Positions 9,233-18,821 of a DNA stretch of 33,227 nt are shown here, piece after piece. The notes under the pieces are model-generated. The model worked only from the letters and a program-made list of their open reading frames with translations, was not told the DNA's origin and did not search any database. Source of the DNA: Bacteroidales bacterium (GTDB lineage Bacteria; Bacteroidota; Bacteroidia; Bacteroidales; F082); NCBI GenBank assembly GCA_029933565.1, contig JAOZNY010000006.1, positions 1 to 33,227 of the forward strand. Direction: 5' to 3'. Made by a program: the position numbers and the translations under genes. Numbering within the stretch: the stretch's first letter is position 1; each line of letters begins with the position of its first letter.

Positions 9233-9247
9233 CCAAACATTGAACCA

Positions 9248-10807
9248 ATGACTATTGAAGATAACATTCAAAAACTTCTTAGCAAACGCGAAGAGGCAAA
9301 ACTGGCAGGTGGCGAAAAACGAATTGCTTCACAAAAAGCCAAAGGAAAATTCACGGCCCGCGAACGCATTCATCTTTTGCTCGACGAAGGTAGTTTTGAA
9401 GAATACGATATGTTTGTGACCCACCACTCAAACGAGTTTGGTCTTGAAAAACAAAAATTTCTTACCGACGGAGTTATTACAGGTCACGGAACCATCGATG
9501 GACGGGTGGTATACGTTTACTCACAGGATTTTACAATTCTAGGCGGCTCACTTTCTGAAAGTTATGCCAAAAAGATTTGTAAAATAATGGATCAGGCATT
9601 AAAAGTTGGGGCTCCATTAATTGGTATAAACGACAGTGGTGGTGCACGAATTCAAGAGGGTGTTCAAAGTTTAGCTGGCTATGCCGAAATATTCCAACGC
9701 AATATTATGGCCTCGGGTGTAATCCCTCAGTTATCTGCCATTTTCGGTCCTTGTGCAGGTGGTGCTGTTTACTCTCCTGCCCTCACCGATTTTATCCTAA
9801 TGAGCAAGGAAAATTCCTATATGTTTGTTACCGGTCCAAAGGTTGCCAAAACCGTAACCGGAGAAGATATTTCAATCGAAGATCTGGGTGGTCCCGATGT
9901 TCATGCAAAAAAGTCGGGGGTTTCACACTTTATCAGTGAAGACGAGGAAGAGGGATTTCTGATTTTAAGAAAACTCCTATCGTATCTTCCACAAAATAAT
10001 CTTGAAGACCCAATTGTAACAGAGTGTGATGACCCCGTTGACAGAAAGGAAGATTTACTGAATGAAATTATTCCTGATAAGGCAAGTATTCCCTATGATG
10101 TTAAGGATGTAATTTATGCTATTGTTGACTATTCAGAATTTCTTGAAGTACAAAGACATTATGCTGCTAATATTGTTACCGGTTTTTCGAAATTTAATGG
10201 AATTCCTGTTGGGATAGTTGCCAACCAGCCCAACTTTTTAGCCGGAGTGCTCGACATAAATTCATCGCGTAAAGCTGCACGTTTTGTTCGCTTCTGCGAT
10301 GCTTTTAATATTCCAATTATTACACTTGTTGATGTTCCGGGTTTCCTTCCGGGAAGCGCACAGGAATATGGTGGGATAATTTTGCATGGAGCCAAATTGC
10401 TATTTGCCTATGGAGAAGCAACGGTTCCAAAAATTACTATTACACTTCGTAAATCTTATGGCGGTGCCCACGATGTTATGGGGTCGAAACAATTAAGAGG
10501 CGATATTAATTATGCATGGCCTTCGGCCGAAATTGCAGTTATGGGTCCTGAGGGTGCCATTGAAATTATTGAGGGGAAAAATATAAAAGCAATTGAAAAT
10601 GAAGAAGAAAAACAAAAGTTCATAAAAGAAAAGGAAGAGGCTTACAAAAAGAAATTTGCAAACCCATTTGAGGCTGCCAGTTACGGTTTTATCGATGATG
10701 TTATTGAACCCAGAAATACAAGGTTTAGGATAATCAGAGCATTGAAGGTGTTAGCCACTAAAAAGGATACTAATCCTCCCAAAAAACATTCAAATATACC
10801 TCTATAA
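9248..10807 (+). CDS. mmdA: Methylmalonyl-CoA decarboxylase alpha subunit / acyl-CoA carboxylase carboxyltransferase
   Basis: Carboxyltransferase signatures ([49 protein letters not shown]). Start set at ATG 9248 ([17 protein letters not shown]); the ORF track start at 9119 runs through mce and the hairpin. Confidence 0.93.
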   Translation: MTIEDNIQKLLSKREEAKLAGGEKRIASQKAKGKFTARERIHLLLDEGSFEEYDMFVTHHSNEFGLEKQKFLTDGVITGHGTIDGRVVYVYSQDFTILGGSLSESYAKKICKIMDQALKVGAPLIGINDSGGARIQEGVQSLAGYAEIFQRNIMASGVIPQLSAIFGPCAGGAVYSPALTDFILMSKENSYMFVTGPKVAKTVTGEDISIEDLGGPDVHAKKSGVSHFISEDEEEGFLILRKLLSYLPQNNLEDPIVTECDDPVDRKEDLLNEIIPDKASIPYDVKDVIYAIVDYSEFLEVQRHYAANIVTGFSKFNGIPVGIVANQPNFLAGVLDINSSRKAARFVRFCDAFNIPIITLVDVPGFLPGSAQEYGGIILHGAKLLFAYGEATVPKITITLRKSYGGAHDVMGSKQLRGDINYAWPSAEIAVMGPEGAIEIIEGKNIKAIENEEEKQKFIKEKEEAYKKKFANPFEAASYGFIDDVIEPRNTRFRIIRALKVLATKKDTNPPKKHSNIPL

Positions 10808-10819
10808 AATCATTTTATT

Positions 10820-11173
10820 ATGACACTGATATTTGATACTCCGGCCTTTCTCGAACAGGGAATAATTATTGCAATTACAGGTTATGTGATAGTTTTTACA
10901 GCCCTGGTAATTTTATATTTTGCTTTTACTGCTGTTTCTAAAATACTTCTCATTAAAACTAAAAGACATCTCGCCAAAAGCGGCAAACTAAAAAACCTAA
11001 AAAACAATGAAATACATATTAGTGGAGAAGTTTCGGCAGCCATAGCAATGGCTGTTTATTTACAAAACTATCTGCACGATGAAGAAAGTGGTATACTAAC
11101 AATAAAGAAAATCTCCAAAACCTATTCGCCATGGAGTTCAAAAATTTACGGACTAAGAAATTCTAACCGATAG
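10820..11173 (+). CDS. mmdD: OadG/MmdD-like decarboxylase delta/gamma subunit
   Basis: Single N-terminal TM helix, EIHISGEVSAAIAMAVYLQ motif, position between mmdA and the biotin carrier. Confidence 0.8.
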   Translation: MTLIFDTPAFLEQGIIIAITGYVIVFTALVILYFAFTAVSKILLIKTKRHLAKSGKLKNLKNNEIHISGEVSAAIAMAVYLQNYLHDEESGILTIKKISKTYSPWSSKIYGLRNSNR

Positions 11174-11175
11174 AC

Positions 11176-11604
11176 ATGCAAAAGTTTAAATTTACCATAC
11201 GTGGAAACGATTACGAGGTTGAAATCAAGAAAATGGAGGACTGCCATGCCAATATTGAAGTTAATGGCACCATTTACAATGTTGAACTTCACAAAGAGCA
11301 AACCATTTCAAAAACACCTATTTTAAGGAGACCAGCTATTAAGCATCCTGAGGGCTCTGACAGAATAAAAAAAGTTAATGAGTCTGTTTTTAAGGTTAAA
11401 GCACCCTTGCCGGGAAATATTTTACAGTTGTTCGTTAAACAAGGTGATGAAATAAAGAAAGGTGATAAACTGCTTCAATATGAAGCCATGAAAATGGAAA
11501 ACAACCTATTATCAGAAAAGGATGGAGTTGTTGCTGAAATTAAAGTAAACCTTGGAGATACAGTACTTCAGGATGATGATTTGATTTATTTGGAACTTAA
11601 ATAA
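11176..11604 (+). CDS. mmdC: Biotin carboxyl carrier subunit
   Basis: Biotinylation motif YEAMKMENN within a lipoyl/biotinyl domain (VKAPLPGNILQLFVKQGDEIKKGDKLL). Confidence 0.92.
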   Translation: MQKFKFTIRGNDYEVEIKKMEDCHANIEVNGTIYNVELHKEQTISKTPILRRPAIKHPEGSDRIKKVNESVFKVKAPLPGNILQLFVKQGDEIKKGDKLLQYEAMKMENNLLSEKDGVVAEIKVNLGDTVLQDDDLIYLELK

Positions 11605-11608
11605 CGAA

Positions 11609-12931
11609 ATGATGTTTGGGCTAAAAAAGGCATTGACAGTTTTTGGGATAATTGCAACTCTTGCAGTAATGAACATTGTTTTCGTTCAAAACAGTTTTTC
11701 AAAAAACACAACTACTGTAAGCATTGATAAGAACGAAACACAATCAGAAGGGGGTGTTCTTAATGGTATTACAAAATTCTACACATATTCCGGTTTCAGG
11801 AATGCAAACCCTGGAAACTTCTTTATGATCCTTGTGGGTCTTCTTTTTATTTTTCTTGCCATTAAATACGACTACGAACCACTGCTGCTAATTCCCATCG
11901 GGACTGGAATAATTATTGGTAATATCCCGTTTTTTCAAGATGGGGGTGTTAATCTCCAACTTGGAATTTATCAGGAAGGCAGCGTTTTAAATTATCTCTA
12001 TTTTGGGGTTGTAAAAGGCATCTATCCCCCACTGATATTTTTAGGTATTGGTGCAATGACAGATTTCTCCTCTTTGATTTCCAATCCACGATTAATGCTT
12101 CTTGGTGCTGCTGCTCAGGTTGGCATTTTCCTAACTTTTCTTGGTGCTTTATTTTTAGGCTTCAATATGCCTGAGGCAGGTGCCATTGGAATAATTGGAG
12201 GCGCAGATGGCCCTACTGCAATTTTCCTTTCTTCAAAATTGGCAAACGGTTCAATTATTAATGGTATTCAAACCAAGAATTTAATTGGCCCCATCGCTAT
12301 CGCAGCATATTCCTATATGGCATTGGTTCCGGTTATTCAGCCACCAATAATGAGACTGCTAACCAACAATAAAGAAAGAATAATAAGGATGAAACCGCCA
12401 AGAGCGGTTAGCAAACTGGAAAAAATAATTTTTCCAATTGTTGCTATGATACTTACAACTTTTATTTCTCCTGGCGCATTGCCATTGCTTGGAATGTTAT
12501 TTTTTGGCAACCTGTTAAAAGAAAGTGGTGTTACAAAACGCCTTGCCGACACTGCCCGAACTTCACTTATTGATATTGTTACAATACTTTTAGGACTTAC
12601 GGTTGGAGCCTCCACCCAGGCCGATGTATTCTTAACTTCCGAATCAATTTTAATCTTTGTTCTTGGAGCATTGTCATTTGTGGTTGCAACAGCAGGTGGT
12701 GTTATGTTTGCCAAAGTAATGAACCTGTTTTTAAAGGGTGATAGTAAAATAAACCCACTTGTAGGAGCAGCAGGAGTTTCGGCAGTTCCCGACAGTGCCA
12801 GGGTTGTACACACCGAAGGGCTTAAATACGACCCATCAAACTATTTGCTAATGCATGCTATGGCACCAAATGTAGCAGGAGTTATTGGTTCGGCAGTTGC
12901 TGCAGGTATTATGATGAGTTTTTTGATGTAG
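11609..12931 (+). CDS. mmdB: Sodium-translocating decarboxylase beta subunit
   Basis: OadB-like membrane protein: GAMTDFSSLISNPR, GIIGGADGPTAIFLSSKLA, LVGAAGVSAVPDSARV. Confidence 0.93.
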   Translation: MMFGLKKALTVFGIIATLAVMNIVFVQNSFSKNTTTVSIDKNETQSEGGVLNGITKFYTYSGFRNANPGNFFMILVGLLFIFLAIKYDYEPLLLIPIGTGIIIGNIPFFQDGGVNLQLGIYQEGSVLNYLYFGVVKGIYPPLIFLGIGAMTDFSSLISNPRLMLLGAAAQVGIFLTFLGALFLGFNMPEAGAIGIIGGADGPTAIFLSSKLANGSIINGIQTKNLIGPIAIAAYSYMALVPVIQPPIMRLLTNNKERIIRMKPPRAVSKLEKIIFPIVAMILTTFISPGALPLLGMLFFGNLLKESGVTKRLADTARTSLIDIVTILLGLTVGASTQADVFLTSESILIFVLGALSFVVATAGGVMFAKVMNLFLKGDSKINPLVGAAGVSAVPDSARVVHTEGLKYDPSNYLLMHAMAPNVAGVIGSAVAAGIMMSFLM

Positions 12932-12951
12932 GAAATTATTTTGTATTTTTG
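12922..12951 (+). promoter_or_regulatory. Predicted promoter of the downstream TA pair, overlapping the end of mmdB (TTTG-N18-TATTTTTG)
   Basis: TTTG 12922-12925; TATTTTTG 12944-12951; TA start at 12970. Confidence 0.4.
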
Positions 12952-12969
12952 TACTTCAATTGAGTTAAC

Positions 12970-13179
12970 ATGAAAGTACTACTTGAAGTAAAAGATAATA
13001 AGGTTGCTTTTTTTTTAGAGATTATTAAAAACTTCTCTTTTGTAAAAGAAGTAAAAACAATATCAGATGCTAAAGCAGATTTAATTCAAGATATTAAAGA
13101 AACTGTTGAAGAACTAAAATTGGTTAGAGATGGCAAATTAATAGCCCGTAATGCCGAAGACTTAACAAATGAGTTATAG
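12970..13179 (+). CDS. Putative antitoxin of a RelE/ParE-type module
   Basis: 69-aa charged ORF overlapping the downstream toxin-like ORF by 11 nt. Confidence 0.65.
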   Translation: MKVLLEVKDNKVAFFLEIIKNFSFVKEVKTISDAKADLIQDIKETVEELKLVRDGKLIARNAEDLTNEL

Positions 13180-13495
13180 TGTTAAGGTCATACCCAAGTT
13201 TGAAAAAAACTTAAAAAAACTGTCCAGAAGATACCCATCTTTAAAAATGGAGTTTTCTCACCTTGTACAATCATTAAAAGATAATCCAAAACAAGGTAGT
13301 CCTTTAGACCATAATTGTTTCAAAATTAGAATTTCCATTGCTTCAAAAGGCAAAGGCAAATCTGGAGAAGGGCGAATAATCACTAATCTGGTTGTTAGAG
13401 ATAAAACGGTTTATTTACTGAGTATTTATGATAAATCTGATAAAGAAAATTTATCAGACAAGGAACTTTTAGAATTACTAAAAAATGTTCCGTAA
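13169..13495 (+). CDS. RelE/ParE-superfamily toxin-like protein
   Basis: YSVKVIPKFEKNLKKLSRRYPSLKMEFSHLVQSLKDNP...GRIITNLVVRDKTVYLLSIYDKSDKEN matches the RelE/ParE-like pattern. Confidence 0.75.
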   Translation: MSYSVKVIPKFEKNLKKLSRRYPSLKMEFSHLVQSLKDNPKQGSPLDHNCFKIRISIASKGKGKSGEGRIITNLVVRDKTVYLLSIYDKSDKENLSDKELLELLKNVP

Positions 13496-13511
13496 ATTAT
13501 AAAATCAAATT

Positions 13512-14120
13512 ATGCTAATTATTGGAATTGCCGGAGGTAGTGGTTCGGGGAAGACCACAGTAGTAAAAAAAATTGTTAGGGCTCTGCATAAAAGTGCCGT
13601 AACGGTTATCCCTCAGGATGCTTATTATTTTGACAATGGCCATCTGACTAAAGAAGAAAAGCTTAAAATAAATTTTGACCACCCAAACTCCATTGAATGG
13701 GATTTATTGAATGAGCATCTCGACGACTTAAAAAAAGGAAAGTCCATTGCCAAGCCCAATTATGATTATGTAAGTTGTGCCAGATTAGAAAATTACGACA
13801 TTATTCAACCTAACAAAGTAATAATTGTTGAGGGGATACTCGTTCTTTCAAATGAAGAACTTCGTAAACGAATGGACATTAAACTTTTCGTTTCAACCGA
13901 TAGTGACGACCGGCTTATGAGGATAATAAAACGCGATACTTTATCGCGAGGAAGATCGCTGGACGCTGTTCTTACTCACTACAGTAAGTATGTACAACCC
14001 ATGCACCAACAATTTATTGAACCCGCAAAATTATTTGCCGATGTTATTATTCCACAAGGTGGTGAAAACAAAGTAGCCATTGAAATGGTTGTTTCCAGAA
14101 TAAAAATGTATCTCCCTTAA
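13512..14120 (+). CDS. udk: Uridine kinase
   Basis: P-loop GIAGGSGSGKTTV, QDAYYF, NFDHPNSIEWDLL, RIIKRDTLSRGRS. Confidence 0.92.
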   Translation: MLIIGIAGGSGSGKTTVVKKIVRALHKSAVTVIPQDAYYFDNGHLTKEEKLKINFDHPNSIEWDLLNEHLDDLKKGKSIAKPNYDYVSCARLENYDIIQPNKVIIVEGILVLSNEELRKRMDIKLFVSTDSDDRLMRIIKRDTLSRGRSLDAVLTHYSKYVQPMHQQFIEPAKLFADVIIPQGGENKVAIEMVVSRIKMYLP

Positions 14121-14317
14121 TGAGCCTAAACAATAACATAAAAAATCCATGTATTCAAGTTTGCACTAAAGATGAAAATGGTATTTGTTTGAGTTGTTAC
14201 CGTAGCAAGGAAGAAATTAGAGGTTGGTACAAATGTGACGATACGCAAAAACAATTCATTCTAAAAAAGGCTAATAAACGTAGAGCAGAATTTGATAAAA
14301 ACCAGTTTTACATTTAG
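14120..14317 (+). CDS. DUF1289-family Cys-rich protein
   Basis: NPCIQVCTKDENGICLSCYRSKEEIRGW; start overlaps the udk stop (TAATG). Confidence 0.8.
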   Translation: MSLNNNIKNPCIQVCTKDENGICLSCYRSKEEIRGWYKCDDTQKQFILKKANKRRAEFDKNQFYI

Positions 14318-14332
14318 AAACCTACAAGTATT

Positions 14333-14442
14333 TGTCATCCTGAGCCAAAGCGACCACGTGCGCTATAGCTTTAGCGGCGGCACAAGAATCTCTAATACAG
14401 TGAATAAAATGAAACAGATTCTTCACTGCATTCAGAATGACA
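14333..14442. repeat. Imperfect palindromic intergenic element (REP/MITE-like)
   Basis: TGTCATCCTGA (14333-14343) vs TCAGAATGACA (14432-14442), 10/11 complementary; inner AAGAATCT and AGATTCTT arms. Confidence 0.75.
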
Positions 14443-14491
14443 GACCTCTCTTTATTTTGAACAGCCTTTTTGAAACTGCTAGCATTATTCT

Positions 14492-14833
14492 TTACTTCAC
14501 ACTTTCGTCTCTTTCCTTTTTTTCAAGAAAATGACCAATTACAAGTGCTATTCCACCAAATAGAAATATCATCGAAAAATATGCTGGATTTTCCGGTAAT
14601 AATTCCATGCTGTTAAGAACTCCTCCCAACAGCAAGCCAAGTGCGGCTCCAATAAATAATAGTCCTATTTTTAAGGCAGAAAAACCCTGTGGTTTGTTTG
14701 GGCTTAAAAATATTGAGGCATCAACACCTTTTTCAAGTAATTTAAACCTTTCGCTTCTTCTAATCATTAAAAAGATTACTGAATAACTAAATCCAAAAAT
14801 AATTGCGGTAATAAAAATTGGTTCTAATTCCAT
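14492..14833 (-). CDS. Small membrane protein, DUF6249-like
   Basis: 113 aa, three hydrophobic helices, RRSERFKLLEKG linker typical of these Bacteroidota proteins. Confidence 0.6.
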   Translation of the reverse strand: MELEPIFITAIIFGFSYSVIFLMIRRSERFKLLEKGVDASIFLSPNKPQGFSALKIGLLFIGAALGLLLGGVLNSMELLPENPAYFSMIFLFGGIALVIGHFLEKKERDESVK

Positions 14834-14917
14834 TGTTTTATAATTTAATTATGATTTATACGTTTTGCTTTTTTGACGCCATACTTGTTTTAAGGTTACA
14901 TAATTTCAGTTTTTTCA

Positions 14918-14925
14918 TATATTTG
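14918..14925 (+). promoter_or_regulatory. Predicted -7 element TATATTTG of the tryptophanase leader
   Basis: Exact TAnnTTTG match 25 nt before the short leader ORF; no convincing -33 element found. Confidence 0.4.
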
Positions 14926-14949
14926 TGCCACATTAACGGGAGAGTTTTC

Positions 14950-15021
14950 ATGAGTAACATTCTTCAAATAACCAAAAAAAGTACTTTTCGCAGCATTAAA
15001 AAACGCGATAGTTTTGCATAG
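14950..15021 (+). CDS. Candidate 23-aa leader peptide upstream of tnaA (MSNILQITKKSTFRSIKKRDSFA)
   Basis: Short ATG-TAG ORF between the candidate -7 element and a terminator-like hairpin. Confidence 0.35.
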   Translation: MSNILQITKKSTFRSIKKRDSFA

Positions 15022-15031
15022 TACTTCCTAA

Positions 15032-15056
15032 TGCCTTTCCAAAAAAGGCAGTTTTT
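15032..15056 (+). terminator. Intrinsic-terminator-like hairpin within the tryptophanase leader
   Basis: TGCCTTT-ccaaa-AAAGGCA followed by GTTTTT; the preceding annotated gene is on the opposite strand, so this cannot be its terminator. Confidence 0.6.
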
Positions 15057-15091
15057 AATTTTCTTTCATAATAATTTTAAAAATCAAATCA

Positions 15092-16468
15092 ATGGAATTA
15101 CCATTTGCAGAATCATTTAAAATAAAAATGGTGGAGTCGATTAAGCGAAGTACCCGCCAGAACAGAATAAAATGGATTGAAGAAGCGAAGAATAACCTCT
15201 TTAATCTAAGTAGCGACAAGGTTTTTATTGACCTGCTCACCGACTCAGGAACAGGTGCCATGAGCGATAAACAATGGTCGGAAATGATGCTCGGTGACGA
15301 AAGTTACGCAGGAGCGTCATCTTTTTTTAAACTTAAAAATGCAATAAAAGACATTACAGGTTTCGATTATTACCTTCCAACACACCAGGGAAGAGCAGCA
15401 GAAAATGTATTGTTTTCAGCAAAAATTAAAGAGGGAAACCTGGTTCCCGGAAATACCCATTTCGATACCACAAAAGGGCATATTGAATTTAGAAAGGCTT
15501 ATGCTATTGACTGCACTATCGATGAAGCATTTGACACAGCCATCGATCACCCTTTCAAGGGAAACCTTGATTTAATTAAATTGGAGAATGTACTTAAGAG
15601 CAATCCTAAGGAAAATATTCCATTAATTATTGTTACTATTACCTGCAACTCTTCGGGTGGTCAGCCGGTTTCTATGGAAAACCTTAAGGCAGTAAGGCAA
15701 ATGTCTGACAAATATGGAATTCAGGTGTTTTTCGATTCGGCTCGTTTTGCCGAAAATGCATACTTCATTAAAATACGTGAAAAAGGATATGCCCATAAAA
15801 GCATTCGCGAAATAGTTAAGGAAATGTTTTCGTATGCCGATGGAATGACAATGAGTGCCAAAAAGGATGCTATTGTAAATATGGGCGGTTTTATCGGGTT
15901 CAGAAATAAAGACGATTACGATGATGCAAGTGTTTTTAACATTATGTTCGAAGGTTATCTTAGTTATGGAGGAATGTCGGGCCGCGATATGAATGCACTT
16001 GCACAAGGACTCTACGAAGGAACCGAATTTGATTATCTGGAAACAAGGATCTCGCAAGTGGCCTATCTGGGGCAAAAACTTAAAGATTACGGCGTTCCTG
16101 TACAATATCCGTTTGGTGGCCATGCTATTTTTGTTGATGCCAAAAAATTCCTTCCTAACATTCCGAAAGAGGAATATATTGCCCAAACACTTGCTGTTGA
16201 ACTTTATATTGAAGGAGGCGTTCGCGGAGTAGAAATTGGTACATTGCTAGCCGATAGGGATCCTGAGACAGGAATAAACCGATATCCCGAATTAGAGTTA
16301 ATGAGACTTACTATTCCAAGAAGGGTTTATACCAACAACCATATTGACTATGTTGCTGCTGCCCTAATTAATGTTTACGACAGAAGGAATGGTATTACCA
16401 AAGGTTTTAAAATAACTAAGGAAGCACCTATTTTAAGGCATTTTACTGTTAGTTTGGAGAGGGTTTAG
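15092..16468 (+). CDS. tnaA: Tryptophanase
   Basis: MELPFAESFKIKMVESIKRSTR, LLTDSGTGAMSDKQWSEMMLGDESYAGASSFF, PTHQGRAAENVLF, PLP lysine region MTMSAKKDAIVNMGGF. Confidence 0.93.
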   Translation: MELPFAESFKIKMVESIKRSTRQNRIKWIEEAKNNLFNLSSDKVFIDLLTDSGTGAMSDKQWSEMMLGDESYAGASSFFKLKNAIKDITGFDYYLPTHQGRAAENVLFSAKIKEGNLVPGNTHFDTTKGHIEFRKAYAIDCTIDEAFDTAIDHPFKGNLDLIKLENVLKSNPKENIPLIIVTITCNSSGGQPVSMENLKAVRQMSDKYGIQVFFDSARFAENAYFIKIREKGYAHKSIREIVKEMFSYADGMTMSAKKDAIVNMGGFIGFRNKDDYDDASVFNIMFEGYLSYGGMSGRDMNALAQGLYEGTEFDYLETRISQVAYLGQKLKDYGVPVQYPFGGHAIFVDAKKFLPNIPKEEYIAQTLAVELYIEGGVRGVEIGTLLADRDPETGINRYPELELMRLTIPRRVYTNNHIDYVAAALINVYDRRNGITKGFKITKEAPILRHFTVSLERV

Positions 16469-16525
16469 GAAAAGCAAAAATAATAAACGTGAATATTATT
16501 TATTTATCGTTAAAAGAAAAAAATT

Positions 16526-17077
16526 ATGGCAAAAAATAACTTTAGCAACTGGTGGACTTTAGCATTTAATGGGGTAATTGCTATTTTATATGGCCTATTG
16601 GCGATTTTTGTTCCACAAACAACCCTACTCACAATAGTAACGTATTTTGGTATTGTAATACTAATAATTGGCCTCGCCATGCTTTTTGGGGTTGTAAACA
16701 ATATGAAAAATAAGCAGTCTTATGCAGGAGATATGATAATTTCAATAGTAACTATTATTATTGGAGGCTTGTTGGTATTTTACACACAAAAGTCACTTGA
16801 AATATTTGTTATTGTAATTGGAAGTTGGGCTATTTTATTGGGCATTTTTCAACTCTTCTTATTAACAAATGATCATTACACAAAATCTACTAAAAACACA
16901 TTTCTTGTAAATGGACTATTAACACTGGCTTTTGGAGTAATGCTTTTTTTCAACCCCTTCGAGGCGGCATCAATAATGCTAGTAATTAGCGGAATACTGG
17001 CTTTTGTATTTGGAATTATCCTAATTTCTATTTCTATGAAAGTTAAAAATCTTACTGATAATCATCAGAATCAGTAA
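16526..17077 (+). CDS. HdeD-family (DUF308) membrane protein
   Basis: 183 aa with paired TM helices in the HdeD pattern (ALNGVIAILYGLLAIFVPQTTL; VNGLLTLAFGVMLFFNPF). Confidence 0.85.
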   Translation: MAKNNFSNWWTLAFNGVIAILYGLLAIFVPQTTLLTIVTYFGIVILIIGLAMLFGVVNNMKNKQSYAGDMIISIVTIIIGGLLVFYTQKSLEIFVIVIGSWAILLGIFQLFLLTNDHYTKSTKNTFLVNGLLTLAFGVMLFFNPFEAASIMLVISGILAFVFGIILISISMKVKNLTDNHQNQ

Positions 17078-18821
17078 ATTTAATATCTAATACCCTTATT
17101 TGAAGGGTGGTACGGCCTTGCCAGGTGTTTTCATCAATATGATAGCAAACACTAAATGCTTTGCCTTCTTTCATTTTATCGTAATGATGGCCTAGGTTAA
17201 ATCCAATTGCAGGAATTGGAGCACCACGCTTAGTAGTTTGAACTACCGAGAATTTTAAGTGTTTTTGTCCGTTCTTACCAACAACCTTTGCATAGCCTGT
17301 GTCAATAACATTATTTGATTGAAAAATTGGCGACATATTTCCCGGGCCAAAAGGTGCAAACTGCTTTAAAATTTTGAAAAAGTTATCGTTAATATCTGAG
17401 ATATCAAGTTCCTGATCTATTTCTATTTCAGGAATCATCATGTCATCAGTAAGTTTTTCGTTGGCATAATCCTCAAATTCTTTTTTAAATTTATCAAAAT
17501 TTTCAGGTTTAAGAGCCAGGCCTGCCGCATAAGTATGTCCACCAAAATGCTCTAAAAGATTACTGGAATTGTCGATACCATCATAAATATCAAACTTTTT
17601 TATTGATCGTGCCGAACCGGTTATCAAATCATCTGACTTAGTAAAGACTATTGAGGGTTTATAAAACCTTTCGATCAAACGTGAAGCAACAATACCAATT
17701 ACACCTTTATGCCAATCAGGACTATAAACAATGGTAGTTTTTTTGCTATTATTAATTGGATTATTTTCAATTTGTTCAATTGCTTCTTTTGTGATATTGC
17801 TATCAAATTCTCGGCGGGTAATGTTTAGTTCATTGATTTGAGCCCCCAATTTCTCGGCATACTCCATATTTGTACTAATCAGCAGCCTCACTGAGTTTGT
17901 AGCATCTTCTATCCTGCCGGCAGCATTAATTCTAGGTCCGAGCGAGAAAACCAAATCGTTAACAGTAATTTCCTTTTTAAAATAGAATTTCGATGATTTT
18001 TCTTCTGCCGGTACGGTTCCCGCCGATTTAAATAATGAACAAATTCCACTTCTTGGATTTTTATTGATTTTATCTAAACCATAAAACGCCAAAATCCTAT
18101 TTTCGCCCGTTATGGGTACAATATCAGCAGCAATACTAACTGCAACTAAATCCAAAAAGTCAAATACCTTTTCTTCATCTAAATTAGTTTTAATTGCTAT
18201 CGCTTGTGCCAGTTTAAAACCTACGCCACAACCCGAAAGTTCTTTAAATGGATAGTTGCAGTCATCCTGCTTGGGGTCGAGCACAGCTGCAGCTGCGGGA
18301 ATTATATCGCCAGGCCGGTGGTGGTCACCAATAATAAAATCAACACCTTTTTCGGTGGCATATTCAACTTTATCAACTGCTTTAATTCCACAATCCAAAG
18401 CAATTATTAGTTTGACCTTATTGCTGGCAGCATAATCAATGCCTTTAAACGAAATCCCATAACCTTCATTGTAGCGGTCGGGAATATAAAATTCAATATT
18501 TTTATAAAAAAGTCTTAAAAAACTATAAACCAAAGAAACAGCTGTGGTACCATCTACATCGTAATCACCGTAAACCATTATCTTTTCGTGTTTCTCAACA
18601 GCCAATATTACCCTTTCAACGGCCTTGTCCATATCTTTCATAAGAAACGGATCGTGTAGTTGGTCGAGTTGGGGGCGGAAAAACCGTTTTGCCTCATCGA
18701 AGTTGGAAACACCTCTTGTGAAAAGTAGACTACCTAACTTTGGGTTAATATTAAGTTCCGAAGACAAGCGCTTAACTTTCTCAATTTCTGCATTTTCGTT
18801 CAATATCCAGCGCTTCTCCAT
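17052..18821 (-). CDS. recJ: Single-stranded-DNA-specific exonuclease RecJ
   Basis: DHH-family motifs VYGDYDVDGTT, ALDCGIKA, IGDHHRPGDIIP, FGGHTYAAGL. Confidence 0.95.
   Translation of the reverse strand: MEKRWILNENAEIEKVKRLSSELNINPKLGSLLFTRGVSNFDEAKRFFRPQLDQLHDPFLMKDMDKAVERVILAVEKHEKIMVYGDYDVDGTTAVSLVYSFLRLFYKNIEFYIPDRYNEGYGISFKGIDYAASNKVKLIIALDCGIKAVDKVEYATEKGVDFIIGDHHRPGDIIPAAAAVLDPKQDDCNYPFKELSGCGVGFKLAQAIAIKTNLDEEKVFDFLDLVAVSIAADIVPITGENRILAFYGLDKINKNPRSGICSLFKSAGTVPAEEKSSKFYFKKEITVNDLVFSLGPRINAAGRIEDATNSVRLLISTNMEYAEKLGAQINELNITRREFDSNITKEAIEQIENNPINNSKKTTIVYSPDWHKGVIGIVASRLIERFYKPSIVFTKSDDLITGSARSIKKFDIYDGIDNSSNLLEHFGGHTYAAGLALKPENFDKFKKEFEDYANEKLTDDMMIPEIEIDQELDISDINDNFFKILKQFAPFGPGNMSPIFQSNNVIDTGYAKVVGKNGQKHLKFSVVQTTKRGAPIPAIGFNLGHHYDKMKEGKAFSVCYHIDENTWQGRTTLQIRVLDIKFTDSDDYQ

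Noticed and set aside
9119-9247. N-terminal extension of the mmdA ORF in the six-frame track
   Set aside because: It overlaps mce in another frame and passes through the intergenic hairpin; [17 protein letters not shown] at 9248 is the normal carboxyltransferase start.
12337-12813. 158-aa minus-strand ORF
   Set aside because: Antisense shadow of mmdB.
14292-14534. 80-aa plus-strand ORF
   Set aside because: Coincides with the palindromic intergenic element and overlaps the DUF6249-like gene end; no protein-like motif.
15623-16186. 187-aa minus-strand ORF
   Set aside because: Antisense to tnaA; composition is the mirror of a strongly conserved coding frame.
15092-16468. Tyrosine phenol-lyase instead of tryptophanase
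   Set aside because: N-terminal and active-site sequence (MELPFAESFKIKMVESI, GDESYAGASSFFKL) resembles Bacteroides-type TnaA rather than TPL.
17052-17077. 26-nt overlap of convergent hdeD-like and recJ genes
   Set aside because: Short tail-to-tail overlaps are common in compact genomes; both frames are well supported, so not treated as unusual.
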